The notes under the pieces are model-generated. The model saw nothing but the letters and a program-made list of their open reading frames with translations. It searched no databases and was not told where the DNA came from. The translations under genes were made by a program, and so were the position numbers. Shown piece after piece: positions 26,530-35,431 of a DNA stretch of 64,000 nt (the stretch's first letter is position 1; each line of letters starts with the position of its first letter). This DNA comes from Coriobacteriaceae bacterium AM113-163 (GTDB lineage Bacteria > Actinomycetota > Coriobacteriia > Coriobacteriales > Coriobacteriaceae): NCBI GenBank assembly GCA_027673765.1, contig JAQDWB010000009.1, positions 15,407-79,406 on the forward strand. The letters are read 5' to 3'.

Positions 26530-28293
26530 ATGGCAGATTCCACCACCGATTACAACAATCAAGATCCCTTGTGTGACGAGGCGGCGGTTGTCGACGAGGT
26601 CGATGCCGCCGTCTCGGGCGCTCGCAAGAAGCCGCGCGCTGTCGATATGGTCCCCGAGGAGCCCGACGCGATGGCGCCGGATGAGGAATACCAGCTCACG
26701 CCGGCAGGTCGTCGTGAGCGCATTGGGCAGATCGTTCGCCTGATCAAAAAGTATCGCGTGTGGGACAACCTCACGCCGGTGCGCCTGCGTCGTCTGCTTG
26801 AAGAGCTCGGCCCTATGTTCGTCAAGATGGGGCAGATTCTGGCTAACCGCTCCGAGATTTTGCCGCAGCGGTTTTGCGACGAGCTGCGTCGTCTGCGCTC
26901 CGATGTAGAGCCGGTGCCGTATGAGGTAGTGCTCCGGTGTCTGGAAGAGGAGTACGGCCAGCGCCTGGGGCAGATGTTCGACGCGATCGATCCCAACCCG
27001 CTCGGAAGCGCTTCTCTTGCACAGGTGCACCGCGCCCGCCTGGTGACCGGCGAGGACGTGGCCGTTAAGGTGCAGCGCCCCGGTGCGCAGCAGGTGATGG
27101 CTCAGGACATCGACATCATTCGCTCGGTGGTGCGCATCGTCTCAAAGTTTGTCAATACCGATCAGTTTGTGGACTTGCATGGCGTGGTCGAGGAGCTGTG
27201 GACCTCGTTTCGCGAGGAGACCAACTTTTTGGCCGAGGCCAAAAACCTCAACGATTTCTATGAGTTCCATAAGAGCGTGCGCGGCGTGTCGTGCCCCAAA
27301 TCTTACCTGGACCTTTGCACCGAGCATGTCGTGGTCATGGACTACATTGACGGCATCTCGATTGCCGATCCCGAGCGCCTGGTGGCCGAGGGCTATGACC
27401 TGGAAAAGATCGGCTCGGCGATTGTCGAGGACTATTCGACGCAGGTGCTCGACGACGGCTTTTTCCATGCCGACCCGCATGCGGGAAACATCATTCTCAA
27501 GGACGGCATCGTCTACTTTATTGACCTGGGCATGGTTGGGCGCATGTCGAGCCACGACCGCGGTATCGTTAAGGACATGATTTTCGCCGTGGCCGAGGGC
27601 GACGTGCCCAAGCTCAAGGATTCGCTTATGCGCTTTGCCGTGACGCGCGGCGACTCGGCCGAGCTCGACCATTCGGCCTTTCTGTCCGATTTGGACTTTA
27701 TCGTTGCCGACTTTGCGGGCCTCGACCTTAAGGACCTGGATATCGGCGAGTTTTTGACCTCGCTGCTAAACCTGGCGCGCAAAAACGACGTTGAGCTGCC
27801 GAGTGTGGTGACGATGTTTGCCCGCGGCATGGTGACACTCGAGGGTCTGCTGACCGAGTACATGCCCAACGTCAACATGATCCAGATTATCCAGACGCAC
27901 ATCAAAAACGAGAAGAGCACCTATGCGCGCATGCGCGATATGGGGCGCGATCTTGCCGCGAGCAGCTATCGCGCGGCAAAAGGCTCGCTCGAGGCGGCCG
28001 AGTATCTGGGCTTGGCGTCGCGCATGCTCACGCGTGGCCAGCTTAAGGTGAACACGCAGATTATGAGCAGCGATAAGGCGCTGCGACAGCTGGGCGGAAT
28101 TATCGATCGCATGTCGATGGCAATTGTAATCGCCGGCCTGTTTATCGGTTCGTCGGTGGTGTACTACGCGCGCATCGAGCCGGTCGTGTTTGGTATCCCG
28201 GTCATTGGCTTTATGGGCTACGTGAGCGCGCTGGTGCTGGCGCTGATGCTGGGCCGCGAGATCTGGCGCAACAGTCACGGCGGCAAGCATTAA
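26530..28293 (+). CDS. AarF/UbiB (ABC1) atypical kinase family protein
   Basis: A 587-residue membrane-associated protein kinase-like ATPase. The KxGQ motif (FVKMGQILANR) that precedes the fold, the Ala-rich loop (PLGSASLAQVHRA), the VAIK-type Lys (DVAVKVQRPG), the catalytic HADPHAGNI and the DFG-equivalent DLGMVG are all present. Two C-terminal transmembrane helices (about 530-575) anchor it. In ubiquinone-making bacteria UbiB aids lipid-quinone synthesis; in this probable quinone-poor anaerobe the role is open, perhaps isoprenoid or lipid handling. The acidic first 40 residues are unusual. It follows the small helical gene in an operon. Confidence 0.93.
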   Translation: MADSTTDYNNQDPLCDEAAVVDEVDAAVSGARKKPRAVDMVPEEPDAMAPDEEYQLTPAGRRERIGQIVRLIKKYRVWDNLTPVRLRRLLEELGPMFVKMGQILANRSEILPQRFCDELRRLRSDVEPVPYEVVLRCLEEEYGQRLGQMFDAIDPNPLGSASLAQVHRARLVTGEDVAVKVQRPGAQQVMAQDIDIIRSVVRIVSKFVNTDQFVDLHGVVEELWTSFREETNFLAEAKNLNDFYEFHKSVRGVSCPKSYLDLCTEHVVVMDYIDGISIADPERLVAEGYDLEKIGSAIVEDYSTQVLDDGFFHADPHAGNIILKDGIVYFIDLGMVGRMSSHDRGIVKDMIFAVAEGDVPKLKDSLMRFAVTRGDSAELDHSAFLSDLDFIVADFAGLDLKDLDIGEFLTSLLNLARKNDVELPSVVTMFARGMVTLEGLLTEYMPNVNMIQIIQTHIKNEKSTYARMRDMGRDLAASSYRAAKGSLEAAEYLGLASRMLTRGQLKVNTQIMSSDKALRQLGGIIDRMSMAIVIAGLFIGSSVVYYARIEPVVFGIPVIGFMGYVSALVLALMLGREIWRNSHGGKH

Positions 28294-28639
28294 CGATTTC
28301 CCGGGGTCGGGGAAACGGGTTATTTTGCCTTGCGTCGCGCCGGCGTGGGCTGGTCCGAACAAAACTATGCCGGTTTACGGGGCTGGAGTGCCGAACCTCG
28401 ACCATGCCGAAATTCGCGCTTTTAAAACCGCAGGTAGATGAGTCGTTGGTTTTCGAAAATGGCAGATATGGTTGCGAGGTGCTGAATCATCCCCGTAATC
28501 CGGCATAGTTTTGAAACGGGCTATTCTTGCAAGGTCCGCCGACAGCCCTTCCTATCGCAAACCATAGCTTTTACCTTGGGCTTCGCCTGCGTGCGGGGCC
28601 CTTTTGCGTGCTACCATACTGACAGTAATAATCGATGGC
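28294..28639. other. intergenic region before the cobalamin riboswitch
   Basis: It carries a weak hairpin after the kinase gene (TTTCCC 28297-28302 with GGGAAA 28310-28315), the 154-bp palindromic element at 28360-28513, and a second GC-rich hairpin near 28576-28600 followed by TTTT. The transcript carrying the riboswitch probably starts between 28600 and 28640. No gene is seen. Confidence 0.5.
28360..28513. repeat. 154-bp element with 23-bp terminal inverted repeats
   Basis: The left end (28360-28382, starting CAAAACTATGCCGG and running to GGGG) is the reverse complement of the right end (28491-28513, ending CCGGCATAGTTTTG) with a single mismatch in 23. The 108-base interior is unlike the neighbouring genes and has no ORF. 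The structure fits a miniature inverted-repeat element or a large REP-like palindrome. Confidence 0.75.
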
Positions 28640-28642
28640 CTA

Positions 28643-28812
28643 GATGGTGGTGCGGAGACGCACGAATGCGCGGTTTTCCTGCGCGTTTGGGAGAATCGGG
28701 GTGCAAGTCCTCGGCTGTACCAGTAACCGTAATTCCTCTTGGCCCGGGATGTTCGCGTCGCAGATCGGACGGCGCGCCCGGGTCGGTAAGGTTAAGTCGG
28801 ATCGCCTCCCAT
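28643..28812 (+). promoter_or_regulatory. cobalamin (B12) riboswitch
   Basis: The core of the cobalamin aptamer is legible: GGGAGAATCGG, then GGTGCAAGTCC at 28700-28710, then GGCTGTACCAGTAACCGTAA, matching the family pattern GGTGnAAnTCCnnnnCnGnnCCnGnnACnGT. Upstream stems (TGCGGAGACGCA; GCGCGGTTTTCCTGCGC) fit the P3 region. A diverged B12 box, AGTCGGATCGCCTCCC, is at 28795-28810. It lies about 150 bases before the start of the DUF4430 surface protein. No poly-U terminator follows, so control of translation is likelier; cobalamin binding would repress expression. Confidence 0.85.
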
Positions 28813-28957
28813 CTTGTGCGCGACCGCGGCGCATGCCGCCGGTACGCGTTGGGCTCTGGAGGGAAGGGGGACCCCGATGGGGGAACTCGAGCGCAACATG
28901 CGCGATGACGTGGGGCAGCCGCTGGGCAATGTCCCAAGTTCAGACAATAGGAGACAA

Positions 28958-31900
28958 ATGGATATGTTTGAGGATGAGTGCCAACGCGCCTCGTGGCGTC
29001 GTCATGGAGCGATTGCCCGCGGCGTAGCCAAGCGCGGTCTGGTGGCGTTCCTGGCTTTTGCCATGGCTTTTGGCACCACGCCGGCGCAACTTTGGGCCGA
29101 GGGCGCCGAGGGCATTGCCGAGGCCGTGGCGCAGGCTGCGGCGGGCGGCGAGGGCGCGGCGGCCGACGATGGCACCGCTGCCGACACCGGCGCGAACAGT
29201 GCGGCGGCGAGCGCCGCTGCCGATGACGCCGGCGCAGATCAGGGCGCAACTGCGAGTGCCGCGAATGGTGCCGACACCGCCGCAGGCAACGCGACTGAGT
29301 CCGAGAACTCTGCTGCGACGCCTGCTGCTTCGGAGCAGAAGAACGCCGTTGCCGCCGCGTCTGCCACAACGCTTTCGAGCGAGGCCAAGGTCTTCATCCA
29401 GGATACCAAGGATAAGGACAGCTCCTATTCCACGAAGTCGGGCGCGCTCAAGGCCGGTGAGACGCTTTGGGCAAATATGTACGATGAGGTCGAGGACGAC
29501 TGGTACGGCACTTCGACTGAGTCCGTTGCCAATCCCGGCACTTGGACTTACACCTGGCTCGCCGGTACGACTAGGGCCAGCAGCAATGTCGCCGACTACA
29601 CCGAGGTCGTAGGCCACGAGCAGTCGCTCGCCGTCACCGCCGCGATGGAAGGCAAATACTTCATCTGCAAGGTAACGGTTGATGGCAAGGACTACTATGG
29701 TCCGTCCGTTTCTTCCGGCTCGGGCATCAATGCCAACTACATTCCTGGCCCCGTGCTGGGCGCCGGTCAGATGGAGCTTAACAGCGTCAAGCTGAATAGC
29801 GACACGCCGAGCATAGGTGATACCCTGACGGCGACTCCGTACATAAGCTATTATCAGCAAGCCCCCGCCGACGCCAAGGTTACCTACACGTGGTCCGCAT
29901 CCACCTCGCAGTACTCGGGCTTTACCAAGATCGAGGGCGAGACGGGTGCTTCGCTCGTGGTGGGCGACGACCTTGAGGGCAAGTACATCAGGGTCGAGGC
30001 CAACGCTGGCGTCAACACGGTGAACAAGACCACTTCCAGCAAGGTCAAACAGGCCGGTGCGGTCGAGATTTCGGCCGTGTCCATCATCAATACCAAGGAC
30101 GATACGAGCGTCTTTGCGGTGGGGGATACCGCTAAGGCCCGCGCTAAGGAGAAGGGCGGCGCGTACGGCGCGTTCGTCGACGCGAGCAAGCTCAACTATC
30201 AGTGGCAGAGCTCTGACACCAAGAGTGGCACGTATACCGACATTGCGGGTGCCACGGGTGAGACCCTCGAGCTTACCGACGCTTTAGGTGGCAAGTACCT
30301 CAAGTGCAAGGTGTCCTCGAAGATCGGCTCTTCGAGCATGGCCAACAACACGGGCGCTCTCGTTGCGGCTACCGGTTCAATTAATGTTACGAGCGTGACT
30401 ATGAGCCCGACTTCGGGCAAAGTCGAGGTTGGTTCTACGATTACGGCGACCGCCAAGGCGGGTTCCACCGACGTTACCGCCGATTCGCATGTCACGTGGC
30501 AGTGGTATAAGGGCACCTCGAACACCGCAAGCAAGTGCGACACGCCTATCAAGGGTGAGACCGGTAACACCCTGACGGTGACCGCCGCCCTTAAGGGCTA
30601 CTACGTCGTGGCCAAGGCCAACGGCGGCTATGGCGAGCAGAAGCCGTACTATGCGGTGGGTCCCGTTTCCGTCGCTGGCCAAGTTGAGCTTTACGACGTG
30701 CAGTTCGAGGGTTCTCCCGCTACCAATGGCGTGCGCGTAGGCGATACGCTCAAGACTAAGGTGCGCAAAAAGGACGGCTCCAACTATCACTATATCGACC
30801 GCACCGATAACGTGACCTACCAGTGGCAGTATGCAAACAGCAGCTCGAGCTACGACTCCGCCTATACCGATATCCCCGGTGCTACCGAGACCGCCTATAC
30901 CGTTGACGCCGCCTATGCCGGCAAGTACCTGCGCGTGAAGGTGACGAGCGAAAATACTGTCTCCAGCACGCAGAAGAAGAGCTCCTACGGCGGCACGCAG
31001 TCCGTTGCCCCGCTCGGCCCCGTGACGCTTAAGGGCCAGTACAAGCTGGCGGGCATTGAGCTTGCCGATAAGAACGTTACGCTCAGCGTGGGCTCAAAGA
31101 TCACACCGAGCGTGCAGGTTCCGGGTAGCTGGTCGGGCTCGACCAAGGACGTGCCCGACGATGCCGAGCTCACCATGGCGTGGTATGCCAAGGGCGAGGG
31201 CGATGCCGAATGGACCGAGCTCTCCGACGGCATCGATACGACCGATGGCAGCCTGACCATTTCGGACGCGCTTGTTGGCAAGCGCATCAAAGTTACGGCG
31301 AGCGCTCTCGACAACACGGTTGAATGGGTTTCGTCCGATAGCATTACCGCGGCGGGGGAGTATAACCTGTTGCGCGTGACCACTACGCCGCAGATCAATA
31401 GCGAATCGACCCATCTCGTCTCGGGCGATAGCGTTAAGGCGACGGCGCAGGCCAAGCGCGCCGACGGTTCGGCCACCAATGGCATCGATGTCACCGACCA
31501 GGCGACTGTTGCCTGGTATGCGGCAGACGATGCGAAGGCTCCGGCGGCTGACTGGACGCTGCTGCCCGATATGTCGGGCGCCGAGGCGACGGTTTCGGCT
31601 TCAGCCACGGGCAAGTATCTGAAGGCTGTCGCCACGAGCGGAGGCTCGACGGTCGAGCTCGTCTCCACCAACAAGGTTATCGCCGCGGGCTCGCTTGAGG
31701 CTGCAGTCCAAAAGCTCAACGATGCCAATAAGCAGATCGCTGTTGATTACAGCGCCAAGGGCGGCAACGTCAATGATGCGCTGAAGGCGCAGCTTGCCGA
31801 TTTGGGCTTCACCGATATTGACGTCAAGGTCTCCGAGGACGGCGTTGCCTTTAAGGCAGAGGACGCCAAGGCCACGGTCGGCATCTCCGACGCCCAGGAT

Positions 31901-34900
31901 AAGACCAACGGCGATGTGACGTTCTTCTTCATTGACCCCAACGACTACACCGGTTACAACATCGACGGTCTGCGTAGCGCCGATGTGGCGTTTGAACTGT
32001 CACGTGATGGCAAGACCGAGTATTACCTGCCCAACAAGTCGGTGCAGGTTGCTTGGGACGAGGCTAAACTGCAAGACCTTCTTGACAGTGCTGCCGAATC
32101 CCTGCAGATTGGCTACGCGGCGGGCGAGTCCGCCGATGGCGTGACCCAAAATGTCACGCTTCCGTACAAGGCGGGTTCCGCAAAGAAATTCTCTGTTGAA
32201 TGGACAAGCTCCGACACCGAGCGCCTGTTTGTTTCTGGGTATAGCTGGGAAGATAAGACGGGTAAGGTTTCGCGCGCATCGAGCGATCGCGACGTGACGC
32301 TGACCGCCAAGGTTACGGTTACGAGCGGCGACATCAAGCTTGCCGGCTCGCACGACTTCACCGTGACCGTCAAGGGCGATCCCGAGAAGGTCGCTGCCGA
32401 CAAGAAGGCGCTGCAGGAGAAGGTCGATGCGGCCTTTACCTACGGCAACATCAAGTACTCCGGCACCGACGCGCCCGCCAACAAGGACGGCTTGACCGCC
32501 GACCTGCAGATGCCGCGCACGAGCACGCTCAAAATCGACGGCAAGTATTACGAGGTCAAGTACTCCGCCAGCACCGATGACATCACGTTCAACGGTTACA
32601 AGGGCACGGTCTATCAGCCGCTGCCTGGCACCGAGGCAGCGAAGACCAAGATCACCCTCACGGTGACCGATAAGTCTAACGCCGAGGTCACGGCTAGTAA
32701 GACCCTCGATTTTGCGATTGCCCCGCAGGACCAGAACGAGCTCGATGCCGAGCTGTTCCACCTGAGCCTTGCAAAGTCAACATTCTCTCAGGGTATTCTT
32801 GACGGGCAGGATGCGTCCAATGTAACGGGGAACTTGCATGCGCCGTTGAAGGTGTACGGTCAGGGATATGCAGTTAACTGGTGCTATTCCTCCGAAGAGG
32901 CTGCAGGCCACTACGGCTTCGTGTTCAGTGAGCTCCCCGGCGGCACGGAGAACACCTATCGTTTGCTCAAGTCGAGCAAACCGAGGGTTATCGCGCATGA
33001 GAACCTTATCTTCACTCAGCCCGAATACAACACGAAAGTCACAATTAGCGGCCGTCTGAAGAGTGAGCGTTTTGCCCGTTATGCCGAGCGCTATCCCGAC
33101 AATTCGGACTACGCGGTGCTTGCCGGCTTGGATGTTTCTGCGACGGTAAACGTCAAGGGAACGACGGGGCTCGACAACCCGAACGAGGGCAAGACCATTA
33201 CGGTGACGGCCAAGGTCACGGGCGTTTCCGCAAGTGATGCTGACGGCAATTATACCGAGCAATCGGTGGCGCCCTTGACCGAGCTCACGCTTCCTGCCGA
33301 CGAAGACACGACGGCCGAGTCGGTGCTCGAGCAGCTTATGACGGCTGCCGGTTGCACGAACCTCGAAGCAAATGCATGGGGTCTTACGAGTGCGACGATG
33401 CCCGATGGCCGCGTGCTGAGCACAACGAGCGCCGCGCCGTACAGCTACTGGTCGTTCTTTGTAAACAATGGGTATGCGAGCGTCGGTGCTCCGAGCTACT
33501 ACCTCAAGAACGGCGATTGCGTCGAGTTCCGTTATGTTAAGGGTGACGGCACGCAGAAGCCCTCGACGGCTCCTGCTACCAATCCCGGAACGGAGCATCC
33601 CGATGTCGATGCGGCATGGAATGGTTTTGCGAACGGCGGCTCGGGATCCTCGACGGACGCCCTTACGCCTACAACAAAGACCGATACGCCTTCTTGGGCA
33701 CTTAATCTTCTGACCGAAGAGCAGCAGAAGGCAGGTGCAAGCGCCTCTGCGTCTGACCCCATTGTCGCGAACGGAAAGGTATACCTTGTCACGGGCGCTT
33801 CGGTATGGGGTGGAAAGACGTGGAATGCTGTCCTGAATGAGATTGATCCCGAGACGGGTTCCGTTCTGCGATCTCTTGAGCTTGGCTCTTCCATGGATAC
33901 CACCTGCCGTCCTGTTATTGCGCAAGGCATTATTTTGATTCCGCTTTCCGGCGGCTATCTGCAGGCTGTTTCGGCGAAAACGTTTGAGACGCTTTGGTAT
34001 TCCGATGCATTTACGAAGCAGAACCTGTCTTCGTTGACCGTTGACGGCGACTACGTCTATATCAACACCCTTGATTATTGGTCTGGCAATGGCAATGACG
34101 TGCAAAACGGTACGGTCAGGCGCATCAATATTCACACGGGCGCCATCGCCGGTAGCGCCTCCGTCGCTGACGGAGGTTACTACTGGTCTGGCGGCCTGAT
34201 GGTAAATGGCTACTATGTCGTTGGCGGCGACTATGGCCAGGTGCGCGTGTATTCTGCCGATCTGTCAAAGCTTGTTGGTTCGATTAAGCTGTCTGGTGGC
34301 AACATCCGTTCGGCGCTTACCGTTCATGACGGTTATATATATGCTGTTACGCGCGACGATGGTACGTTGCACAAGCTGACCATTGGTTCCGATGGTTCCA
34401 TTACTGAGGCCGCGAAAGTTCAGTTTGCCGCTTATTCGACTTCGACGCCCGTTTTCAGTGGTAAGTATGCTTTTATTGGCGGGACAACCGTGAACAATTG
34501 GAAGGCTAAGGCCAAGGCTAAGGCTAAGGCTAAGGGCCTGCTTTCGATCATTGACCTCTCCGATATGAGTGTGAAGCAGATTACGAAGGCCGATGGCGAA
34601 GAGCTTGGCTTTGAGTCCAAGGGCACGCCGCTCGTCTCAACGCATGATGGCGAGACGTACGTATATTTCACCTTGAACGGCGCCAAGGGCAATTGGCCTA
34701 ACTACACTACCGGCGGTGGCGTGTACATGTACAAGCTGGGCGATGCCGAGGCAACCGAGGTGTTCGTTCCCGGTTCTGGATATGCCAACTATTGCATGGC
34801 CTCGGTTGTCTGCGATCAGTTCGGCAATCTGTATTACACCAACGATTCGGGCCATCTCTTCTGTGTGAAATCTCAGGTCCATCGCGTCAAGTTTGATGCT

Positions 34901-35431
34901 CAGGGCGGCTCGTCGGTCAATGGTCAGACCCCCGCTTCGGGCTCGACTGTCAGCAAGCCGACCGATCCGACGCGCGAGGGCTATACCTTCGCTGGTTGGT
35001 ACACCGATGAAGCTTGTACAAAGGCGTATGACTTTAGCGTTGCGGTGACGGCTGATATGACGCTGTATGCCAAGTGGATCAAGAAGGCCGCTGACAACAA
35101 CGGCGGTTCTGGCGGCAATGGCGGCTCCGGTTCTGGCAACGGTACGAACGGGCAGCAGTCCGGCGGTGCTGTCTCGCCGGGTCAGAAGCCGGTCTCCACG
35201 ACCACCACGACCGAGACCAAGGACGATAAGGATTCCAAGAAGGATTCCGATAAGTCCGGCAAGAAGGATGGCAAGTCCGATACGGGCTCGTCTGCTACGA
35301 CCGCTGCTAAGAAGTCCGCTGCTGCTCCGGCACAGGAGTCTGGCTTCAACCCGCTCGCCATTGTTGGCGTGGCGGCCGGCGTGATCGGTCTCGCAGTCAT
35401 CGGTGTGTTCGTGTTTACCAAGCGTCGGTAG
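28958..35431 (+). CDS. giant B12-riboswitch-controlled surface protein with DUF4430 domain
   Basis: A 2,157-residue exported, membrane-anchored protein. The signal peptide is at about 10-48 (RRHGAIARGVAKRG, hydrophobic core, TPAQLWAEG), followed by an Ala-rich stretch to 140. About six or seven Ig-like repeats (150-910) end in phrases such as GKYLRVKVTS, with a YxWQ core. Further Ig-like atrophied-type domains extend to about 1400. A DUF4430 transcobalamin-like domain is at about 1411-1530 (TAESVLEQLMTAAG...YWSFFVNNGY...LKNGDCVEFRYV). A PQQ-type beta-propeller covers about 1577-1974, and an InlB-type repeat 1975-2041 (REGYTFAGWYTDEAC). A Ser/Lys linker and a final transmembrane helix with KRR complete it. 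The start is ATG 28958 (AGGAG upstream); in-frame ATG 28877 with AAGGGGG is an alternative. I infer a corrinoid-binding surface role. Confidence 0.85.
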   Translation: MDMFEDECQRASWRRHGAIARGVAKRGLVAFLAFAMAFGTTPAQLWAEGAEGIAEAVAQAAAGGEGAAADDGTAADTGANSAAASAAADDAGADQGATASAANGADTAAGNATESENSAATPAASEQKNAVAAASATTLSSEAKVFIQDTKDKDSSYSTKSGALKAGETLWANMYDEVEDDWYGTSTESVANPGTWTYTWLAGTTRASSNVADYTEVVGHEQSLAVTAAMEGKYFICKVTVDGKDYYGPSVSSGSGINANYIPGPVLGAGQMELNSVKLNSDTPSIGDTLTATPYISYYQQAPADAKVTYTWSASTSQYSGFTKIEGETGASLVVGDDLEGKYIRVEANAGVNTVNKTTSSKVKQAGAVEISAVSIINTKDDTSVFAVGDTAKARAKEKGGAYGAFVDASKLNYQWQSSDTKSGTYTDIAGATGETLELTDALGGKYLKCKVSSKIGSSSMANNTGALVAATGSINVTSVTMSPTSGKVEVGSTITATAKAGSTDVTADSHVTWQWYKGTSNTASKCDTPIKGETGNTLTVTAALKGYYVVAKANGGYGEQKPYYAVGPVSVAGQVELYDVQFEGSPATNGVRVGDTLKTKVRKKDGSNYHYIDRTDNVTYQWQYANSSSSYDSAYTDIPGATETAYTVDAAYAGKYLRVKVTSENTVSSTQKKSSYGGTQSVAPLGPVTLKGQYKLAGIELADKNVTLSVGSKITPSVQVPGSWSGSTKDVPDDAELTMAWYAKGEGDAEWTELSDGIDTTDGSLTISDALVGKRIKVTASALDNTVEWVSSDSITAAGEYNLLRVTTTPQINSESTHLVSGDSVKATAQAKRADGSATNGIDVTDQATVAWYAADDAKAPAADWTLLPDMSGAEATVSASATGKYLKAVATSGGSTVELVSTNKVIAAGSLEAAVQKLNDANKQIAVDYSAKGGNVNDALKAQLADLGFTDIDVKVSEDGVAFKAEDAKATVGISDAQDKTNGDVTFFFIDPNDYTGYNIDGLRSADVAFELSRDGKTEYYLPNKSVQVAWDEAKLQDLLDSAAESLQIGYAAGESADGVTQNVTLPYKAGSAKKFSVEWTSSDTERLFVSGYSWEDKTGKVSRASSDRDVTLTAKVTVTSGDIKLAGSHDFTVTVKGDPEKVAADKKALQEKVDAAFTYGNIKYSGTDAPANKDGLTADLQMPRTSTLKIDGKYYEVKYSASTDDITFNGYKGTVYQPLPGTEAAKTKITLTVTDKSNAEVTASKTLDFAIAPQDQNELDAELFHLSLAKSTFSQGILDGQDASNVTGNLHAPLKVYGQGYAVNWCYSSEEAAGHYGFVFSELPGGTENTYRLLKSSKPRVIAHENLIFTQPEYNTKVTISGRLKSERFARYAERYPDNSDYAVLAGLDVSATVNVKGTTGLDNPNEGKTITVTAKVTGVSASDADGNYTEQSVAPLTELTLPADEDTTAESVLEQLMTAAGCTNLEANAWGLTSATMPDGRVLSTTSAAPYSYWSFFVNNGYASVGAPSYYLKNGDCVEFRYVKGDGTQKPSTAPATNPGTEHPDVDAAWNGFANGGSGSSTDALTPTTKTDTPSWALNLLTEEQQKAGASASASDPIVANGKVYLVTGASVWGGKTWNAVLNEIDPETGSVLRSLELGSSMDTTCRPVIAQGIILIPLSGGYLQAVSAKTFETLWYSDAFTKQNLSSLTVDGDYVYINTLDYWSGNGNDVQNGTVRRINIHTGAIAGSASVADGGYYWSGGLMVNGYYVVGGDYGQVRVYSADLSKLVGSIKLSGGNIRSALTVHDGYIYAVTRDDGTLHKLTIGSDGSITEAAKVQFAAYSTSTPVFSGKYAFIGGTTVNNWKAKAKAKAKAKGLLSIIDLSDMSVKQITKADGEELGFESKGTPLVSTHDGETYVYFTLNGAKGNWPNYTTGGGVYMYKLGDAEATEVFVPGSGYANYCMASVVCDQFGNLYYTNDSGHLFCVKSQVHRVKFDAQGGSSVNGQTPASGSTVSKPTDPTREGYTFAGWYTDEACTKAYDFSVAVTADMTLYAKWIKKAADNNGGSGGNGGSGSGNGTNGQQSGGAVSPGQKPVSTTTTTETKDDKDSKKDSDKSGKKDGKSDTGSSATTAAKKSAAAPAQESGFNPLAIVGVAAGVIGLAVIGVFVFTKRR
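34501..34533 (+). repeat. 6-bp coding microrepeat (Lys-Ala)n
   Basis: About five near-identical AAGGCT/AAGGCC units encode alternating Lys-Ala in a loop of the beta-propeller. Such runs are prone to slippage by whole codon pairs, so length may differ among strains. Confidence 0.7.
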
